Counted from the first letter of the stretch, positions 8,028 to 16,984 are shown. The stretch: DNA of 57,065 nucleotides from Aeromonas media (GCF_000819985.1 NZ_CDBZ01000091.1:1-57065); one strand, 5' to 3'. Notes: generated by a model from the letters alone, not told the origin. Numbers and translations: made by a program.

Positions 8028-8591
8028 ATGAACCCTCTCGCCCTGCTGCTCGGTTGCTCCGCGCTGGCCCTCGCCGGCACCGCCCAGGCCAGCACTCCGG
8101 TCCAGATCTCCCTGCCCGGCATCAACCTGCCTTCGTCCCACCAGGTGGAAGGCGCACGCGCCTCCTTCCTGTATGGCCGCACCGGCCAGGTGAAGGGCAT
8201 TGACCTGCCGGTGTTCGCACTCTCCGACGTGGATCAGTTCACCGGTCTGCAGCTCGGCATCTTCTTCGGCGCTGGTCGGGTGCGCCATCAGTTCGGCGGG
8301 GTCGCCATCAATGCCGTCAACTGGCATGAGGGGCAGGACACCGGGGTCAACCTGGGCTTCGTCAACCTGACCAACAATGTGCAGGGGCTGAACTGGGGGG
8401 CGGTCAACATCGCCCAAGGCAATGCCTTGGCCAACGTCGGCTTTGTCAATTATGCCGAGCGCACCACCTTCCAGCTTGGTTTCATCAATGCCACAAAACA
8501 CCTTGATGGTCTGCAGATAGGCCTCGCCAACTACGCCGAGAACGGCATCTTCCCCATCTTGCCCCTCATCAATTTCAAGAAATCCTTCTAG
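8028..8591 (+). CDS. Exported protein with short glycine/asparagine repeats (LA_2272/VC2662-like)
   Basis: This 187-aa protein starts with a signal peptide (LALLLGCSALALAGTAQA, cleavage likely after AQA). The mature part is built from short repeating units such as GVNLGFVNL, GLNWGAVNI, LANVGFVNY, FQLGFINA and GLQIGLANY, each with alternating small/hydrophobic residues and a terminal Asn. This is the pattern of surface-repeat proteins related to LA_2272 and Vibrio VC2662; I am recalling these names by pattern. The last residue is Phe, as in many outer-membrane proteins, so an outer-membrane or periplasmic location is likely. A good AAGGAA site precedes ATG. It is divergent from phaP. Function unknown. 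Confidence 0.75.
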   Translation: MNPLALLLGCSALALAGTAQASTPVQISLPGINLPSSHQVEGARASFLYGRTGQVKGIDLPVFALSDVDQFTGLQLGIFFGAGRVRHQFGGVAINAVNWHEGQDTGVNLGFVNLTNNVQGLNWGAVNIAQGNALANVGFVNYAERTTFQLGFINATKHLDGLQIGLANYAENGIFPILPLINFKKSF

Positions 8592-8669
8592 GAGGGGAGC
8601 CTGACCTTGCTTTAGGAGGCGCAGCCATTACCCTGTGCTCCATCAATAGTGAGCAAAGGTGACAGGGGC

Positions 8670-9425
8670 ATGACAACGGAACACATGGATGCGATCGGCA
8701 TCGGTTGGGATGTAAGGGGCTGGCAGGGCAATGCCCAGGCGGTGGCCGTGGTGGGCTGGCAGAGCCGCACGCAGCAGTTGCACTGGCTCGGGGTCTCCCC
8801 TCTGTTTCGATTGAGCTCCCGGGTGGCGCCGGATCTGGATGCCTTGCTGCGTCCGGCGCTGCAAGACGAGATGGCGCTGATGCAGGCGCTGGCCTGCCCG
8901 CGACTGGCACTCGGCATCGACGCCCCGCTGGCATTTCCCCGTGCCCTCGGCGAGTTGCTGGCGGGGAGGGGCGTCGAGTGCGCCGTGCCCCAGCGGGAGA
9001 TAGACAACCCCTATGCCTATCGGGACTGCGAGCGCTGGTTGCATCAGCAATACGGCAAGAAGCCGCTATCGGCCACCTTCGACAGACTCGGCAACAACGC
9101 CACTCTGGCGCTCTCCATGTTGCCGCGCCTTGGGGGTCTGCAGCTTGTGCCCAGATTGGCGCCCCATGCCGAGCGCGCCGTGCTGGAGGTCTATCCGGCC
9201 CTCGCCAAGGTGGCAGGCAAGGCCTCACCGGCCAGGGAGGAGGTAGCGGCCTCCTTGCCAGCTGATGTGGTGGCCGGGACGGATCGCTACGACGCCGCCC
9301 TCTGCGCCCTGATGGCGCTGCAATATGCCGCCGGGGGAGCCGTCACCTCCCTGCCGGATCTTGTCTCTGTGCCCCCCGACTTCCCCCTGGACGAAGGCTG
9401 GGTCTATCACTTCGCCAGGCCCTAA
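8670..9425 (+). CDS. DUF429 family protein
   Basis: The 251-aa product has the DUF429 layout: an N-terminal strand carrying Asp (AIGIGWDVRGW), a central ALGIDAPLAFP motif with a second Asp, CERWLHQQYGKKPLSATF, and a C-terminal TDRYDAALCALMALQYA helix. DUF429 is predicted to have an RNase H-like fold, the conserved acids fitting a metal site, but no activity is established. The start is uncertain: ATG 8670 has GGGG very close, GTG 8649 would add seven residues and ATG 8685 would remove five. It appears to be a single gene followed by a hairpin. Confidence 0.8.
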   Translation: MTTEHMDAIGIGWDVRGWQGNAQAVAVVGWQSRTQQLHWLGVSPLFRLSSRVAPDLDALLRPALQDEMALMQALACPRLALGIDAPLAFPRALGELLAGRGVECAVPQREIDNPYAYRDCERWLHQQYGKKPLSATFDRLGNNATLALSMLPRLGGLQLVPRLAPHAERAVLEVYPALAKVAGKASPAREEVAASLPADVVAGTDRYDAALCALMALQYAAGGAVTSLPDLVSVPPDFPLDEGWVYHFARP

Positions 9426-9438
9426 GCCTTAACTACAA

Positions 9439-9463
9439 AGCCCGGGGTCATCGGCCTCGGGCT
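9439..9463. terminator. Hairpin after the DUF429 gene
   Basis: AGCCCGGGG (9439-9447) pairs with CCTCGGGCT (9455-9463), one G-U pair included. No T-run follows, so it may act as an mRNA-stabilising hairpin or weak terminator. Confidence 0.45.
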
Positions 9464-9761
9464 CAGTGCCATCCACGCCTAGTCGCTCTTACTCGATGCT
9501 GTCTCCCGCCATCCGCCTGCCTGTATTAAAAATGCCCTCATATGCCATCAAACAAGAGTATGAAGAACCCATGTCACACCGACGAGACCGAGACGGTTTT
9601 GGTTCGCCAAGTTGAACAAGGGCGGAGGACGTTGGCGCAACACTCCATGGAATGGTCATTTCGCCGCATAAATGGTGAGGGTTACCGGGAATCACTGGCA
9701 GAGCCCGCTCTGCATCCGATATATTGCCCGCTTTCCTCATGCTTCTTCAGTGGTGGTGTCG
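9464..9761. other. Noncoding stretch upstream of pdxY
   Basis: About 300 bp lie between the DUF429 hairpin and the pdxY start. Open frames cross it but none shows recognisable protein or a good ribosome site. It presumably carries the pdxY promoter; nothing more specific is visible. Confidence 0.4.
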
Positions 9762-10637
9762 ATGAAACGCATTCTCTCTATCCAGTCCCACGTGGTATTT
9801 GGCTGTGCCGGCAACAGCGCCGCCGTCTTCCCCATGCGCCGTCTCGGCATGGAGGTCTGGCCCGTCAACACGGTGCAGTTTTCCAATCACACCCAGTACG
9901 CGGCAGGCTGGCAGGGGATGGCAATGCCCGCCGGCCATATCAGCGCCCTGTGCAAGGGGCTGGGGGATATAGAAGTACTGGGGCGGTGCGATGCCGTGCT
10001 GAGCGGCTATCTGGGCTCGGCGGAGCAGGGGAGCGAGATCCTGACCGTGGTGGCTGCGGTCAAGGCGGCCAATCCGGCGGCTATCTATTTTTGCGATCCC
10101 GTCATGGGCCACCCGGAGAAGGGGTGCATAGTCGCCCCCGGTGTGACCCGCTTCCTCACCGAGCAGGCGCTGCCGGTGGCGGACATCATGGCCCCCAACC
10201 TGCTGGAGCTGGAGACCCTGTGCGGCGCCCACCTGACGACCCTGGCCCAGACCCGCGCCGCCGCCCACCAACTGCTGGAAAGCGGCGTCAAGATGGTGCT
10301 GGTCAAGCATCTGGGGCGTGCCGCCCGCGAGCCGGGTCGCTTCGAGATGCTCTTGGCTACCCCGGATGGGGATTACCTGATCGCCCGTCCGCTCTATGAA
10401 TTTGCCCGCCAACCGGTGGGGGTGGGGGATCTCATCAGCGCCCTGATGCTGGCCAACCTGCAGGCGGGGTTTGATGCGGTGACGGCGTTTGAGCGCACCA
10501 ATGCGGCTGTGGATACTGTGCTGCGGCACACCTGGCAGGCGCAGGCCTACGAGTTGCAGCTGATCGCGGCCCAGGCCGCCTTCGCCGAGCCGCAGATCGC
10601 ACACAGGGCCGAGCGGCTGGCCGACGGGGTGGTGTGA
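9762..10637 (+). CDS. pdxY: Pyridoxal kinase PdxY
   Basis: This 291-aa ribokinase-fold enzyme phosphorylates pyridoxal in the B6 salvage pathway. Family features are the N-terminal [21 protein letters not shown], the GYLGSAEQG loop, [13 protein letters not shown] (metal/phosphate region), [11 protein letters not shown], and the catalytic GVGDLISAL near residue 226, where GTGD is commoner in the superfamily but GVGD is the PdxY form. Length fits E. coli PdxY (287 aa). ATG 9762 gives the conserved [11 protein letters not shown] start; upstream in-frame starts add unconserved residues. It converges on the monooxygenase-fold gene across a bidirectional hairpin. Confidence 0.93.
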   Translation: MKRILSIQSHVVFGCAGNSAAVFPMRRLGMEVWPVNTVQFSNHTQYAAGWQGMAMPAGHISALCKGLGDIEVLGRCDAVLSGYLGSAEQGSEILTVVAAVKAANPAAIYFCDPVMGHPEKGCIVAPGVTRFLTEQALPVADIMAPNLLELETLCGAHLTTLAQTRAAAHQLLESGVKMVLVKHLGRAAREPGRFEMLLATPDGDYLIARPLYEFARQPVGVGDLISALMLANLQAGFDAVTAFERTNAAVDTVLRHTWQAQAYELQLIAAQAAFAEPQIAHRAERLADGVV

Positions 10638-10643
10638 TGCCTC

Positions 10644-10683
10644 AACCGTGATCGGCCAAGCTCATCCTTGGCTGATCACGGTT
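10644..10683. terminator. Bidirectional hairpin between pdxY and the ABM gene
   Basis: AACCGTGATC (10644-10653) pairs perfectly with GATCACGGTT (10674-10683), and the inner GGCCAAG/CCTTGGC extends the stem. The stop codon of the converging gene lies within the right arm. No long T-run follows on either strand. Confidence 0.6.
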
Positions 10684-10969
10684 GTACGGCCTGAAAATGC
10701 TCCACTGTGGGGAAGGGATCGTAGAAGTGGTGGAGCAGCGCCTTCCACTCCTGATACTGAGGGGAGCCGCGAAATCCCTGGGTATGATCCTCGAGCCGTT
10801 GCCAGTTGACCAGCAGCAGGTAGCGGTGGGGATCGGTCAGTGAGCGTTGCAACTGGTGGCCGGCGTAACCGGGCTGGGTGCTGATGATGCACTGGGCCTG
10901 CTCGAATGCCTGCTCGAAGGCGGCAGCCTGGCCCGGGATGATCTGCAGCGGGGCGACTTCCAATATCAT
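10676..10969 (-). CDS. Antibiotic biosynthesis monooxygenase (ABM)-fold protein
   Basis: This 97-aa protein has the short ferredoxin-like ABM fold: EVAPLQIIPGQAAAFEQAFEQA, then PGYAGHQLQRSLTDPHRYLLLVNWQRLEDH and a C-terminal HHFYDPFPTVEHFQAV. The family includes small quinone or polyketide monooxygenases and many uncharacterised stress-related proteins that act as dimers. No cofactor residues are diagnostic, so the name describes fold rather than reaction. ATG 10969 has AAGGAT at good spacing. It is a single gene and its stop codon is inside the shared terminator with pdxY. Confidence 0.8.
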   Translation of the reverse strand: MILEVAPLQIIPGQAAAFEQAFEQAQCIISTQPGYAGHQLQRSLTDPHRYLLLVNWQRLEDHTQGFRGSPQYQEWKALLHHFYDPFPTVEHFQAVQP

Positions 10970-11655
10970 GATGGATCCTTGCCGTTTCTCGATGAAGGGG
11001 CCATTTCAGCAGCGAATGCACCAATAAACAAGGTCAGCCTCAGGGCCTTTCTCTTGTACGCAAGCTCCCGAACATCACTCAGATTTTATTGAGCTCTTGT
11101 TCCCGCCAGTGGGCACCATCTTTTGTTATCGGCCCAGGGCAATTTCACATGCCACTCACCAACCCCATCCAATGAGCACAGGCACAATCTGCTCAGGTTG
11201 AACGCCATGACCCGCTGCCTTGCCCTGTTCCCGCCGAGATGGAAGGTGTCTACTGGTTCACGGCTGCGCATGCACAACAACATGCGCTGTTACTGGTGCT
11301 GGAAGAGAGGCTCATGCTCTCCTTTGGTCATCGGAGCGTGCACACACCAGCGAGTTATTGCTGTTGGCGGCCACAGAACAGCCGGTGGTCGGGTTGATGG
11401 CACAGAAAACATGGGCCAGTGATATTCGTCAGCAAAGCCAGCGGTACCTGCATGCCACAAGGCCTTACCAGGAGAAGGAGAGCGACAAGTGGGAGGGGAG
11501 ATCAAGAGAGGTGGCCGAGATGACCAGGGTCATCTCGACAATCCCGGTTTGGCGCAAGGGGCGGGCTTGGGCATAATGACGCCCCATCACCATGTACCTT
11601 GTCCCGCGCCTACAACGTTCGGGGAGGGGACATGGCAACGCGCAGAGGAGACAAG
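10970..11655. other. 686-bp region without a convincing gene
   Basis: Several overlapping frames of about 100 codons cross this stretch on the plus strand (for example 11123-11422 and 11220-11576), but none has a family resemblance, a good ribosome site or typical third-position GC bias. Parts around 11220-11560 read like broken coding sequence (frames shift), so a decayed gene is possible. It must also contain the nfo promoter. Confidence 0.4.
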
Positions 11656-12501
11656 ATGAAATTTATCGGCGCCCACGTCAGTGCGGCCGGCGGGGTGGAG
11701 AACACCATAGCCCGTGCCCAGGCTATCGGGGCCAACGCCTTCGCCCTGTTCACCAAGAATCAGCGCCAGTGGCAGGCGGCGCCTCTGTCGCAGGCCAGCA
11801 TCCGCGCCTTCAAGCAGGCTTGCGACAAGGGGGGCTTTCGCCCCGAGCAGATCCTGCCCCACGACAGCTACCTCATCAACCTGGGCCACCCCGATCCCGA
11901 TGCCCTGGCCAAGTCACGGGATGCATTTTTGGACGAGATCAAACGCTGCGAGCAGCTCGGGCTCTGCTATCTGAACTTTCACCCCGGCAGTCACCTCAAG
12001 CAGATCCCCGAGGCGGCGAGTCTGAAACTGGTGAGCGAGTCCATCAACTGGGCGCTGGAACGCAGCGAAGGGGTTACCGCGGTGATCGAGAACACCGCCG
12101 GCCAGGGCACCAACCTCGGCTGGTCGTTCGAACACCTGGCCACCCTGATTGAGGGGGTGGAGGACAAGAGCCGGGTCGGCGTCTGCTTTGACACCTGCCA
12201 CGCCTTCGCCGCCGGTTACGATCTGCGCACCCCGGAGTCCTGCGTCGCCGTGTTCGCCGACTTTGACCGCATCGTGGGCTTTGAGTACCTCAAGGGGATG
12301 CATATCAACGGGGCCAAGTGTACCTTCGGTAGTCGGGTCGATCGCCACCACAGCCTGCGGGAGGGGAATCTCGGGGAGGCGGTATTCCACCACATCATGA
12401 ACGACCACCGTTTCGATGGCATTCCGCTTATCCTCGAGACCATAGACGAGACGATCTGGAGTGACGAGATAAGCTGGCTGCGCAGCCTGGCCAGGGCCTG
12501 A
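11656..12501 (+). CDS. nfo: Endonuclease IV (AP endonuclease)
   Basis: This 281-aa TIM-barrel enzyme incises DNA at abasic sites in base-excision repair. The three-zinc site is visible: [70 protein letters not shown] and the C-terminal LILETID. Length is close to E. coli Nfo (285). ATG 11656 is preceded by GAGGAG and starts the conserved [13 protein letters not shown]; the longer frame from 11599 was rejected. The sequence GAGGAGACAAGATG at its start recurs exactly at the next gene. I see no SoxS-type site that I could defend. Confidence 0.96.
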   Translation: MKFIGAHVSAAGGVENTIARAQAIGANAFALFTKNQRQWQAAPLSQASIRAFKQACDKGGFRPEQILPHDSYLINLGHPDPDALAKSRDAFLDEIKRCEQLGLCYLNFHPGSHLKQIPEAASLKLVSESINWALERSEGVTAVIENTAGQGTNLGWSFEHLATLIEGVEDKSRVGVCFDTCHAFAAGYDLRTPESCVAVFADFDRIVGFEYLKGMHINGAKCTFGSRVDRHHSLREGNLGEAVFHHIMNDHRFDGIPLILETIDETIWSDEISWLRSLARA

Positions 12502-12507
12502 GCCGCA

Positions 12508-12536
12508 GGGACAGCCCGAATAGATGGTGCTGTCCC
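12508..12536 (+). terminator. Hairpin after nfo
   Basis: GGGACAGC (12508-12515) pairs with GCTGTCCC (12529-12536) around a 13-nt loop, shortly after the nfo stop. No T-run follows, so termination would be weak and read-through into the oxidoreductase gene is possible. Confidence 0.4.
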
Positions 12537-12575
12537 GTCCTATGGCCGGGGCCATTACCCACACGAGGAGACAAG

Positions 12576-13565
12576 ATGCAATCACAGGGAACCGCGCCAC
12601 TGCTGCGCTGGGGGATCGCCGGGGCGGGTGCCATCGCCAGGCGTTTTTGCCGCGACGTCAATCAGTACGCCAGGGGCGGGCGTGTGGTGGCGATCGCCGC
12701 CCGGGATCAGGGGCGGGCCGACGAGTTCGCCCGTGAGCAGGGGCTGGAGTTTGCCTATGGCAGCTATCAGGCCCTGGCCGAGAGCCCCGAGGTGGAGGCC
12801 GTCTATGTGGCTGTGATCCACCCACAGCACGCCGCCCTGATCAGGCAGATGCTGCTGGCGGGCAAGCACGTGCTGGTGGAGAAACCGGCGGTGACCCGGT
12901 TGAGGGATTGGGACGCCCTGGTGGCACTCGCCCATGAGCGCGGCCTGTTGCTGCTCGAAGCCATGAAGGTGATGTGTTTCCCCGCCATGCGTGCCCTGCT
13001 GCAGCGGCTGCCTCTGCTGCCCGCGCCCCGCAACCTGCGCGCGGCGTTTGGCTCGGCCCCGCCCCGGGTCGGCAAACTGTTCGATCCTGCCCTGGACGGC
13101 GGCGCCGCCTGGGATGTGGGGGTCTACCCGCTGTGGCTCTATGCCGCCCTCTGCGAGCGACTGGGGCTCGCGACCAAGGCCCCCGAAGTGGCGCTGGAAC
13201 GGGCACCGGGGGAGGTGGACCTCGCGGCCCGCTTCAACTTCGGCGGCCCCTTCTCGGCCGAGCTATGCGCCTCCATCGCCGAAGATCTCGACAGAGAAGC
13301 CTGGCTCTCGGGGGAGGAGTGGACCCTGGTCATCGAGGGCAAGTGGTGGAACCCCCAGCACATTCGCTGGCAGGGCGGTACGCCGCCGGCCGCCTGGCCG
13401 GAGGACATCTACCTGCCGGTGCAGGGGGGCGGCATGCAACACGAGGCGGATCATTTCACCGACTGTATCCGCCACCGGCTGCTGGACTCTCCCTGGCTGT
13501 CCCATGCCCTGACGCGGCGGGTGCTGGGCTGGGTCGAGACGGGGCTGCATGGTGCGGGCCGATAG
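12576..13565 (+). CDS. Gfo/Idh/MocA family oxidoreductase
   Basis: This 329-aa protein has an N-terminal Rossmann fold (WGIAGAGAIARRFCRDV, a GxGxxA-type dinucleotide loop) and the typical LLAGKHVLVEKPAVTRL motif with its EKP lysine near residue 99. The C-terminal domain contains DGGAAWDVGVYPLWLYAAL, matching the GG-x-x-x-D-x-GxY motif of the family. It should be an NAD(P)-dependent oxidoreductase on a sugar or inositol-like substrate; the substrate cannot be read from sequence. It lies 74 bp after nfo with an identical initiation region and is followed by a strong terminator. Confidence 0.88.
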   Translation: MQSQGTAPLLRWGIAGAGAIARRFCRDVNQYARGGRVVAIAARDQGRADEFAREQGLEFAYGSYQALAESPEVEAVYVAVIHPQHAALIRQMLLAGKHVLVEKPAVTRLRDWDALVALAHERGLLLLEAMKVMCFPAMRALLQRLPLLPAPRNLRAAFGSAPPRVGKLFDPALDGGAAWDVGVYPLWLYAALCERLGLATKAPEVALERAPGEVDLAARFNFGGPFSAELCASIAEDLDREAWLSGEEWTLVIEGKWWNPQHIRWQGGTPPAAWPEDIYLPVQGGGMQHEADHFTDCIRHRLLDSPWLSHALTRRVLGWVETGLHGAGR

Positions 13566-13588
13566 CGCCACTCTTTTTCCCGCACTCC

Positions 13589-13617
13589 AGAGGGCGCCAC
13601 GGCGCCCTCTGTTGTTT
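13589..13617. terminator. Bidirectional terminator
   Basis: AGAGGGCGCC (13589-13598) and GGCGCCCTCT (13601-13610) form a perfect stem with a very short loop, followed by GTTGTTTG. It separates the oxidoreductase from the converging LysR gene. Confidence 0.75.
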
Positions 13618-13633
13618 GACCGTGGCTGTAGGC

Positions 13634-14524
13634 TCAGGGAGTGGGCAGGCTCTGGGTACGGCAGAAGGTGAGGAAGCGGCGCAGGGCCGCGGAGTGGAAC
13701 TTCTGCTTGTGCCAGACGAGGGATAGCTGGCGAGGGAAGGTCTGGCTAGGGGTGAGCGCCACCAGGCGGCCGCTGTGCAGCCGATCGGAGACCGCGAGGC
13801 GGGAGATAAAGGAGATGCCGAGCCCCTTCTCCACCGCCAGCATCACCGCCTCCAGGGTGTTGAGCTCGAGCCCCGCCTGCCAGCGCGGCAGCCTGGGCTG
13901 GATCTGCTGCTCGAACTGCTCGCGGCTCCCTGATTGGGGCTCGCGCAGCACCCAGGTTTCGCCTGCGAGCAGGGAAAGGGGCAGATCCCGCTGCCCCGCC
14001 AGGGGGTGCTGGGGCGGGGCTATGATCAGCATCTCGTCTTCAAGCCAGAACTCGCTCACCAGCTCCGGGTGATGGTTCTCCCCCTCGATGAGAGCCAGAT
14101 CCAGCTCGAAGTGGGCGAGGGAGTGGCACAGCAGGTGGGTGTTGGCGATGGTCACTCTGGGGGCGGCGCCCAGCTCCTGGGCGCCGCCCGCCAGCAGACT
14201 GGGCAGCAGGTAGTTGCCTATGGTCTGGCTGGCCCCCAGGCGCAGCTGGCCGCTCGGCTCGGCATCCGGACTGAACAACTGCTCTATCTCCTGCATCCGG
14301 GTCAGCAGCTCCTCGGCGGCCGGTTGCAGCAGGCGCCCTTCGTTGTTGAGCTGGAGCCTGGGATGTACCCGATCGAACAGCGGGGTGGCGAGTTGGCGCT
14401 CCAGCTCCTGCAACGACTGGGAGACGGCCCCCTTGCTGAGGCAGAGCTCGCCCGCTGCGCCACCCAGGTTGCCGTGGCGGGCTATGGTGGCGAACACCTT
14501 GAGTTGTTGCAGGGTCAGTTTCAT
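13634..14524 (-). CDS. LysR-family transcriptional regulator
   Basis: The 296-aa product has an N-terminal winged helix-turn-helix (LQQLKVFATIARHGNLGGAA, then LCLSKGAVSQSLQELERQLA) and the C-terminal effector-binding fold, with a LRLGASQTIGNYLLPSLL segment like that of YeiE-type (CysL-like) regulators. It reads away from the TDT-type transporter gene across a 103-bp spacer containing the dyad TATCGT-AA-ACGATA. LysR proteins usually control the divergent gene and themselves, so the transporter is the probable target. Effector unknown. Confidence 0.92.
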   Translation of the reverse strand: MKLTLQQLKVFATIARHGNLGGAAGELCLSKGAVSQSLQELERQLATPLFDRVHPRLQLNNEGRLLQPAAEELLTRMQEIEQLFSPDAEPSGQLRLGASQTIGNYLLPSLLAGGAQELGAAPRVTIANTHLLCHSLAHFELDLALIEGENHHPELVSEFWLEDEMLIIAPPQHPLAGQRDLPLSLLAGETWVLREPQSGSREQFEQQIQPRLPRWQAGLELNTLEAVMLAVEKGLGISFISRLAVSDRLHSGRLVALTPSQTFPRQLSLVWHKQKFHSAALRRFLTFCRTQSLPTP

Positions 14525-14539
14525 GTTGTTTGATTTTCC

Positions 14540-14579
14540 TAAACGCTTTGTTCAATTCATTTAGATATCGTAAACGATA
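14540..14579. promoter_or_regulatory. Candidate LysR operator in the divergent spacer
   Basis: TATCGT (14566-14571), AA, ACGATA (14574-14579) is a perfect 14-bp dyad. The hexamer TAAACG occurs within it (14571-14576) and again about 30 bp to the left (14540-14545), which is the arrangement of primary and secondary LysR sites. Placement is by eye. Confidence 0.5.
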
Positions 14580-14627
14580 GACCCTCTTTATCCTATGCAC
14601 ATCGTCATCCACAAGAGGGTACCAGTC

Positions 14628-15608
14628 ATGATCGCACGCACCCGTCGCTCCCTTGCCGCCGCCCCGACCCCCATGGCCGGGCTGGCTCTCGGGATCGCCA
14701 GCCTCGGCTGGTGTTGGGAAAATGCCGGTCAGTTCGATGGCCGCCTGCAACTGCTGGGAGCCGCCATCGCTGCCGTGCTGCTCCTCGTTCTCACCATCAA
14801 GTTCCTGCTGCACCCGCGTCTGCTGTGGCAGGATCTCGCTCACCCTGTGGTGGGCAGCGTGGTGCCCACCTATGCCATGGGAACCATGGTGGTCTCCAAG
14901 GCGGTCGGGCTGCTGGCCCCGACCCTGGGTCAGGGGCTCTGGTTGTTTGCGGTGATCCTTCACCTGGTGTTCCTCGCCACCTTCGTCTGGCACAGGGCCA
15001 AGGCGTTTGAAATTCACCACATGGTGCCGAGCTGGTTCGTGCCGCCGGTGGGGATCATCGTGGCCGACGTCGCCTACCCGGGTGGCCCCTTCGCTGCCCT
15101 TGCCAATGGCCTGCTCTGGTTCGGCATGGCCTGCTACGGCCTGATGCTGCCGCTGATGCTCTATCGCCTCATCTTCAGCCACGAGGTGCCGGATGCTGCC
15201 AAGCCCACCATCGCCATCCTGGCGGCTCCTGCCAGCCTGTCGCTCGCCGGCTACCTGACCGTGAGCCAGGATCCCTCCCTGCTGCTGGTGGCCGTGCTGC
15301 TGGGGATAGCCGTGCTGATGACAGGCATCATCTACCTGGCCTTCATCAAGCTGCTGCGCCTGCCGTTCTCGCCGGGTTATGCCGCCTTCACCTTCCCCCT
15401 GGTGATCGGCGCCACCGCCCTGTTCAAGGTGGGTCAGTTGCTGTCGCAGTGGCCAGAGGCGGTCGACTATGTTGCGCAGATCAATCAGCTGGCCTATCTG
15501 GAACTTGGTGCGGCGACCCTGATCGTCGGCTATGTGGTGCTGCGTTACCTGATGTTTTTCCTGCCGCTGGGCCAGGTCGGCATGCTGGATCAGCCCGTGC
15601 GTCGCTAA
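14628..15608 (+). CDS. TDT-family (TehA/Mae1-type) transporter
   Basis: This 326-aa inner-membrane protein has about ten hydrophobic helices and the TDT signature features: MAGLALGIASLGW in helix 1, PTYAMGTMVVSKAVGLLAP, and HHMVPSWFVPPVGIIVADVA. The family includes tellurite-resistance TehA, anion channels and C4-dicarboxylate carriers, so the substrate is open. ATG 14628 has AAGAGGG eight bases upstream; the longer frame at 14595 begins inside that region. It is probably controlled by the divergent LysR protein. A GC-rich hairpin follows. Confidence 0.85.
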   Translation: MIARTRRSLAAAPTPMAGLALGIASLGWCWENAGQFDGRLQLLGAAIAAVLLLVLTIKFLLHPRLLWQDLAHPVVGSVVPTYAMGTMVVSKAVGLLAPTLGQGLWLFAVILHLVFLATFVWHRAKAFEIHHMVPSWFVPPVGIIVADVAYPGGPFAALANGLLWFGMACYGLMLPLMLYRLIFSHEVPDAAKPTIAILAAPASLSLAGYLTVSQDPSLLLVAVLLGIAVLMTGIIYLAFIKLLRLPFSPGYAAFTFPLVIGATALFKVGQLLSQWPEAVDYVAQINQLAYLELGAATLIVGYVVLRYLMFFLPLGQVGMLDQPVRR

Positions 15609-15630
15609 GGTGCAGCCGGTCTCATCAACG

Positions 15631-15657
15631 AGCAGACCCCGCCTGGCGGGGTCTGCT
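15631..15657 (+). terminator. Hairpin after the TDT transporter gene
   Basis: AGCAGACCCCGCC (15631-15643) pairs perfectly with GGCGGGGTCTGCT (15645-15657). The T-run is absent, but stem stability is high. Confidence 0.6.
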
Positions 15658-15833
15658 GCATAAGGGCCTGGCTCAAGGAGTGAGCGGCAGTCACCGACAG
15701 GGTGACAGGAGCCTGCAGTCAATTCGTGAAAAGGCTCAAATAGTCGCTCATTCAGGTGATATTAAGGTGGTTTTCACTGGTATTACCTGTCAGGATGGCC
15801 GCAATTGCCCACTTTCACCGTTTGATAGTACCC

Positions 15834-16823
15834 ATGCCCTCCCAAGATCCCGTGTTTGATTCTGCCTTCCAGACCCGTTTGCTGCACCCGCGTTACTGGC
15901 TGAGCTGGCTCGCCCTCGGTGTGCTCGGCGTGCTCGCCTATGTGCCGCCCCGTTTGCGTGACAAGCTGGCTGATGCCTTGGCGCCCCTGGTGCTCAAGAT
16001 CTCGAAGAAGCAGGTCTACATCGCCAGAACCAACCTCGCCATCTGCTTCAAGGAGCAGAGCGAGGCAGAGCGGGACGCCATTCTGATGACCTCGATCCGG
16101 GTCGGCCTCAAGAGCCTGCTGGGGTTCGGCGAGTTCACGGTGCGCAGCCCCGAGTACCTGATGAAGCGCATCCAGGTGAGCGGATGGGAACACATTGATG
16201 CCGAGCAAGCCGCCGGCCGTCCGGTGATCCTGGTGGTGCCCCACAGCTGGCCCATCGATGCGGCGGGCTACTACTTCTCCCAGCGGGGCCTGCCCATGTG
16301 CACCATGATGAAGAGCGCCCGCAACCCGGTGTTCGACTGGCACATCAACCGCGAGCGGGCCAAGAATGGCTGCCGCGTCTATGAACGCAGCGCCGGCATC
16401 AAGCCGGTGATCAAGGCGGTCAAGTCCGGTCTGAGCTTCTTCTATCTGCCGGATCAGGATCATGGCCGCGAGGCGAGCCTGTTCGTGCCCTTCTTCAAGC
16501 ATCCCAAGGCGACCCTGCCGGCCCTGCCACGGCTGGTCAAGCTGACCGGTGCCCGCGCCGTGCCGGTGCTGGCCTGCTATGACGAGGCGGCGCACTGCTA
16601 CCGGCTGGAGATCGAGGCCCCCTTCGCCGACTACCCGAGCGATGACCTGATGGCCGATACCTGCCGCATGAACGATTGCGTGGAGCGGCAGCTGACTCGC
16701 CACCCGGGACAGTACATGTGGTTCCTCAAGATCTTCGATACTCGCGAGGATCAGGAGGGGGAAGACGGCCTCTATGAAGAGGGCATACGTCGCATCCGCA
16801 AGGGACTCAGCCCTCATTCCTGA
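15834..16823 (+). CDS. Lipid A acyltransferase, LpxM-type (first of two)
   Basis: The 329-aa protein is a membrane-anchored lysophospholipid acyltransferase-fold enzyme like E. coli LpxM (MsbB), which adds the last secondary acyl chain to lipid A. An N-terminal hydrophobic helix (YWLSWLALGVLGVLAYVPP) precedes the catalytic HSWPID (HX4D type) and the family motif YLPDQDHGREASLFVPFF. PEY and QYMWFLKIF near the end also match. ATG 15834 aligns with the start of its downstream paralog; ATG 15795 is possible, and no strong ribosome site is seen for either. It is followed by its own terminator, then the paralog. Pro replaces the Ala found in the paralog's catalytic block. Confidence 0.88.
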   Translation: MPSQDPVFDSAFQTRLLHPRYWLSWLALGVLGVLAYVPPRLRDKLADALAPLVLKISKKQVYIARTNLAICFKEQSEAERDAILMTSIRVGLKSLLGFGEFTVRSPEYLMKRIQVSGWEHIDAEQAAGRPVILVVPHSWPIDAAGYYFSQRGLPMCTMMKSARNPVFDWHINRERAKNGCRVYERSAGIKPVIKAVKSGLSFFYLPDQDHGREASLFVPFFKHPKATLPALPRLVKLTGARAVPVLACYDEAAHCYRLEIEAPFADYPSDDLMADTCRMNDCVERQLTRHPGQYMWFLKIFDTREDQEGEDGLYEEGIRRIRKGLSPHS

Positions 16824-16846
16824 ACCGCAGCTTGATGTGCATTTCC

Positions 16847-16876
16847 AAGTGGCCCCATGTGGGCCACTTTTTATTT
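16847..16876 (+). terminator. Terminator between the two lpxM-like genes
   Basis: AAGTGGCCC (16847-16855) and GGGCCACTT (16861-16869) form a perfect 9-bp stem followed by TTTATTT. This is a textbook intrinsic terminator, so the second acyltransferase gene needs its own promoter. Confidence 0.88.
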
Positions 16877-16984
16877 CTAACTAGTCTGATCAGTGACTTG
16901 GCGACCCGCCTTGGGGGATCTCGGGTAGAAAAAAATGTTAGGATCACTAAAATGACGGTCTGTTTTGATGATTCGATGGCGACC

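Noticed and set aside
11123..11422. Open frame of 99 codons upstream of nfo
   Set aside because: No family resemblance, no suitable ribosome site and Cys/Arg-rich composition typical of noncoding frames.
14040..15722. Open frame of 560 codons spanning the LysR and TDT genes in reverse
   Set aside because: It crosses two supported genes on both sides of their divergent promoter and has shadow-type composition.
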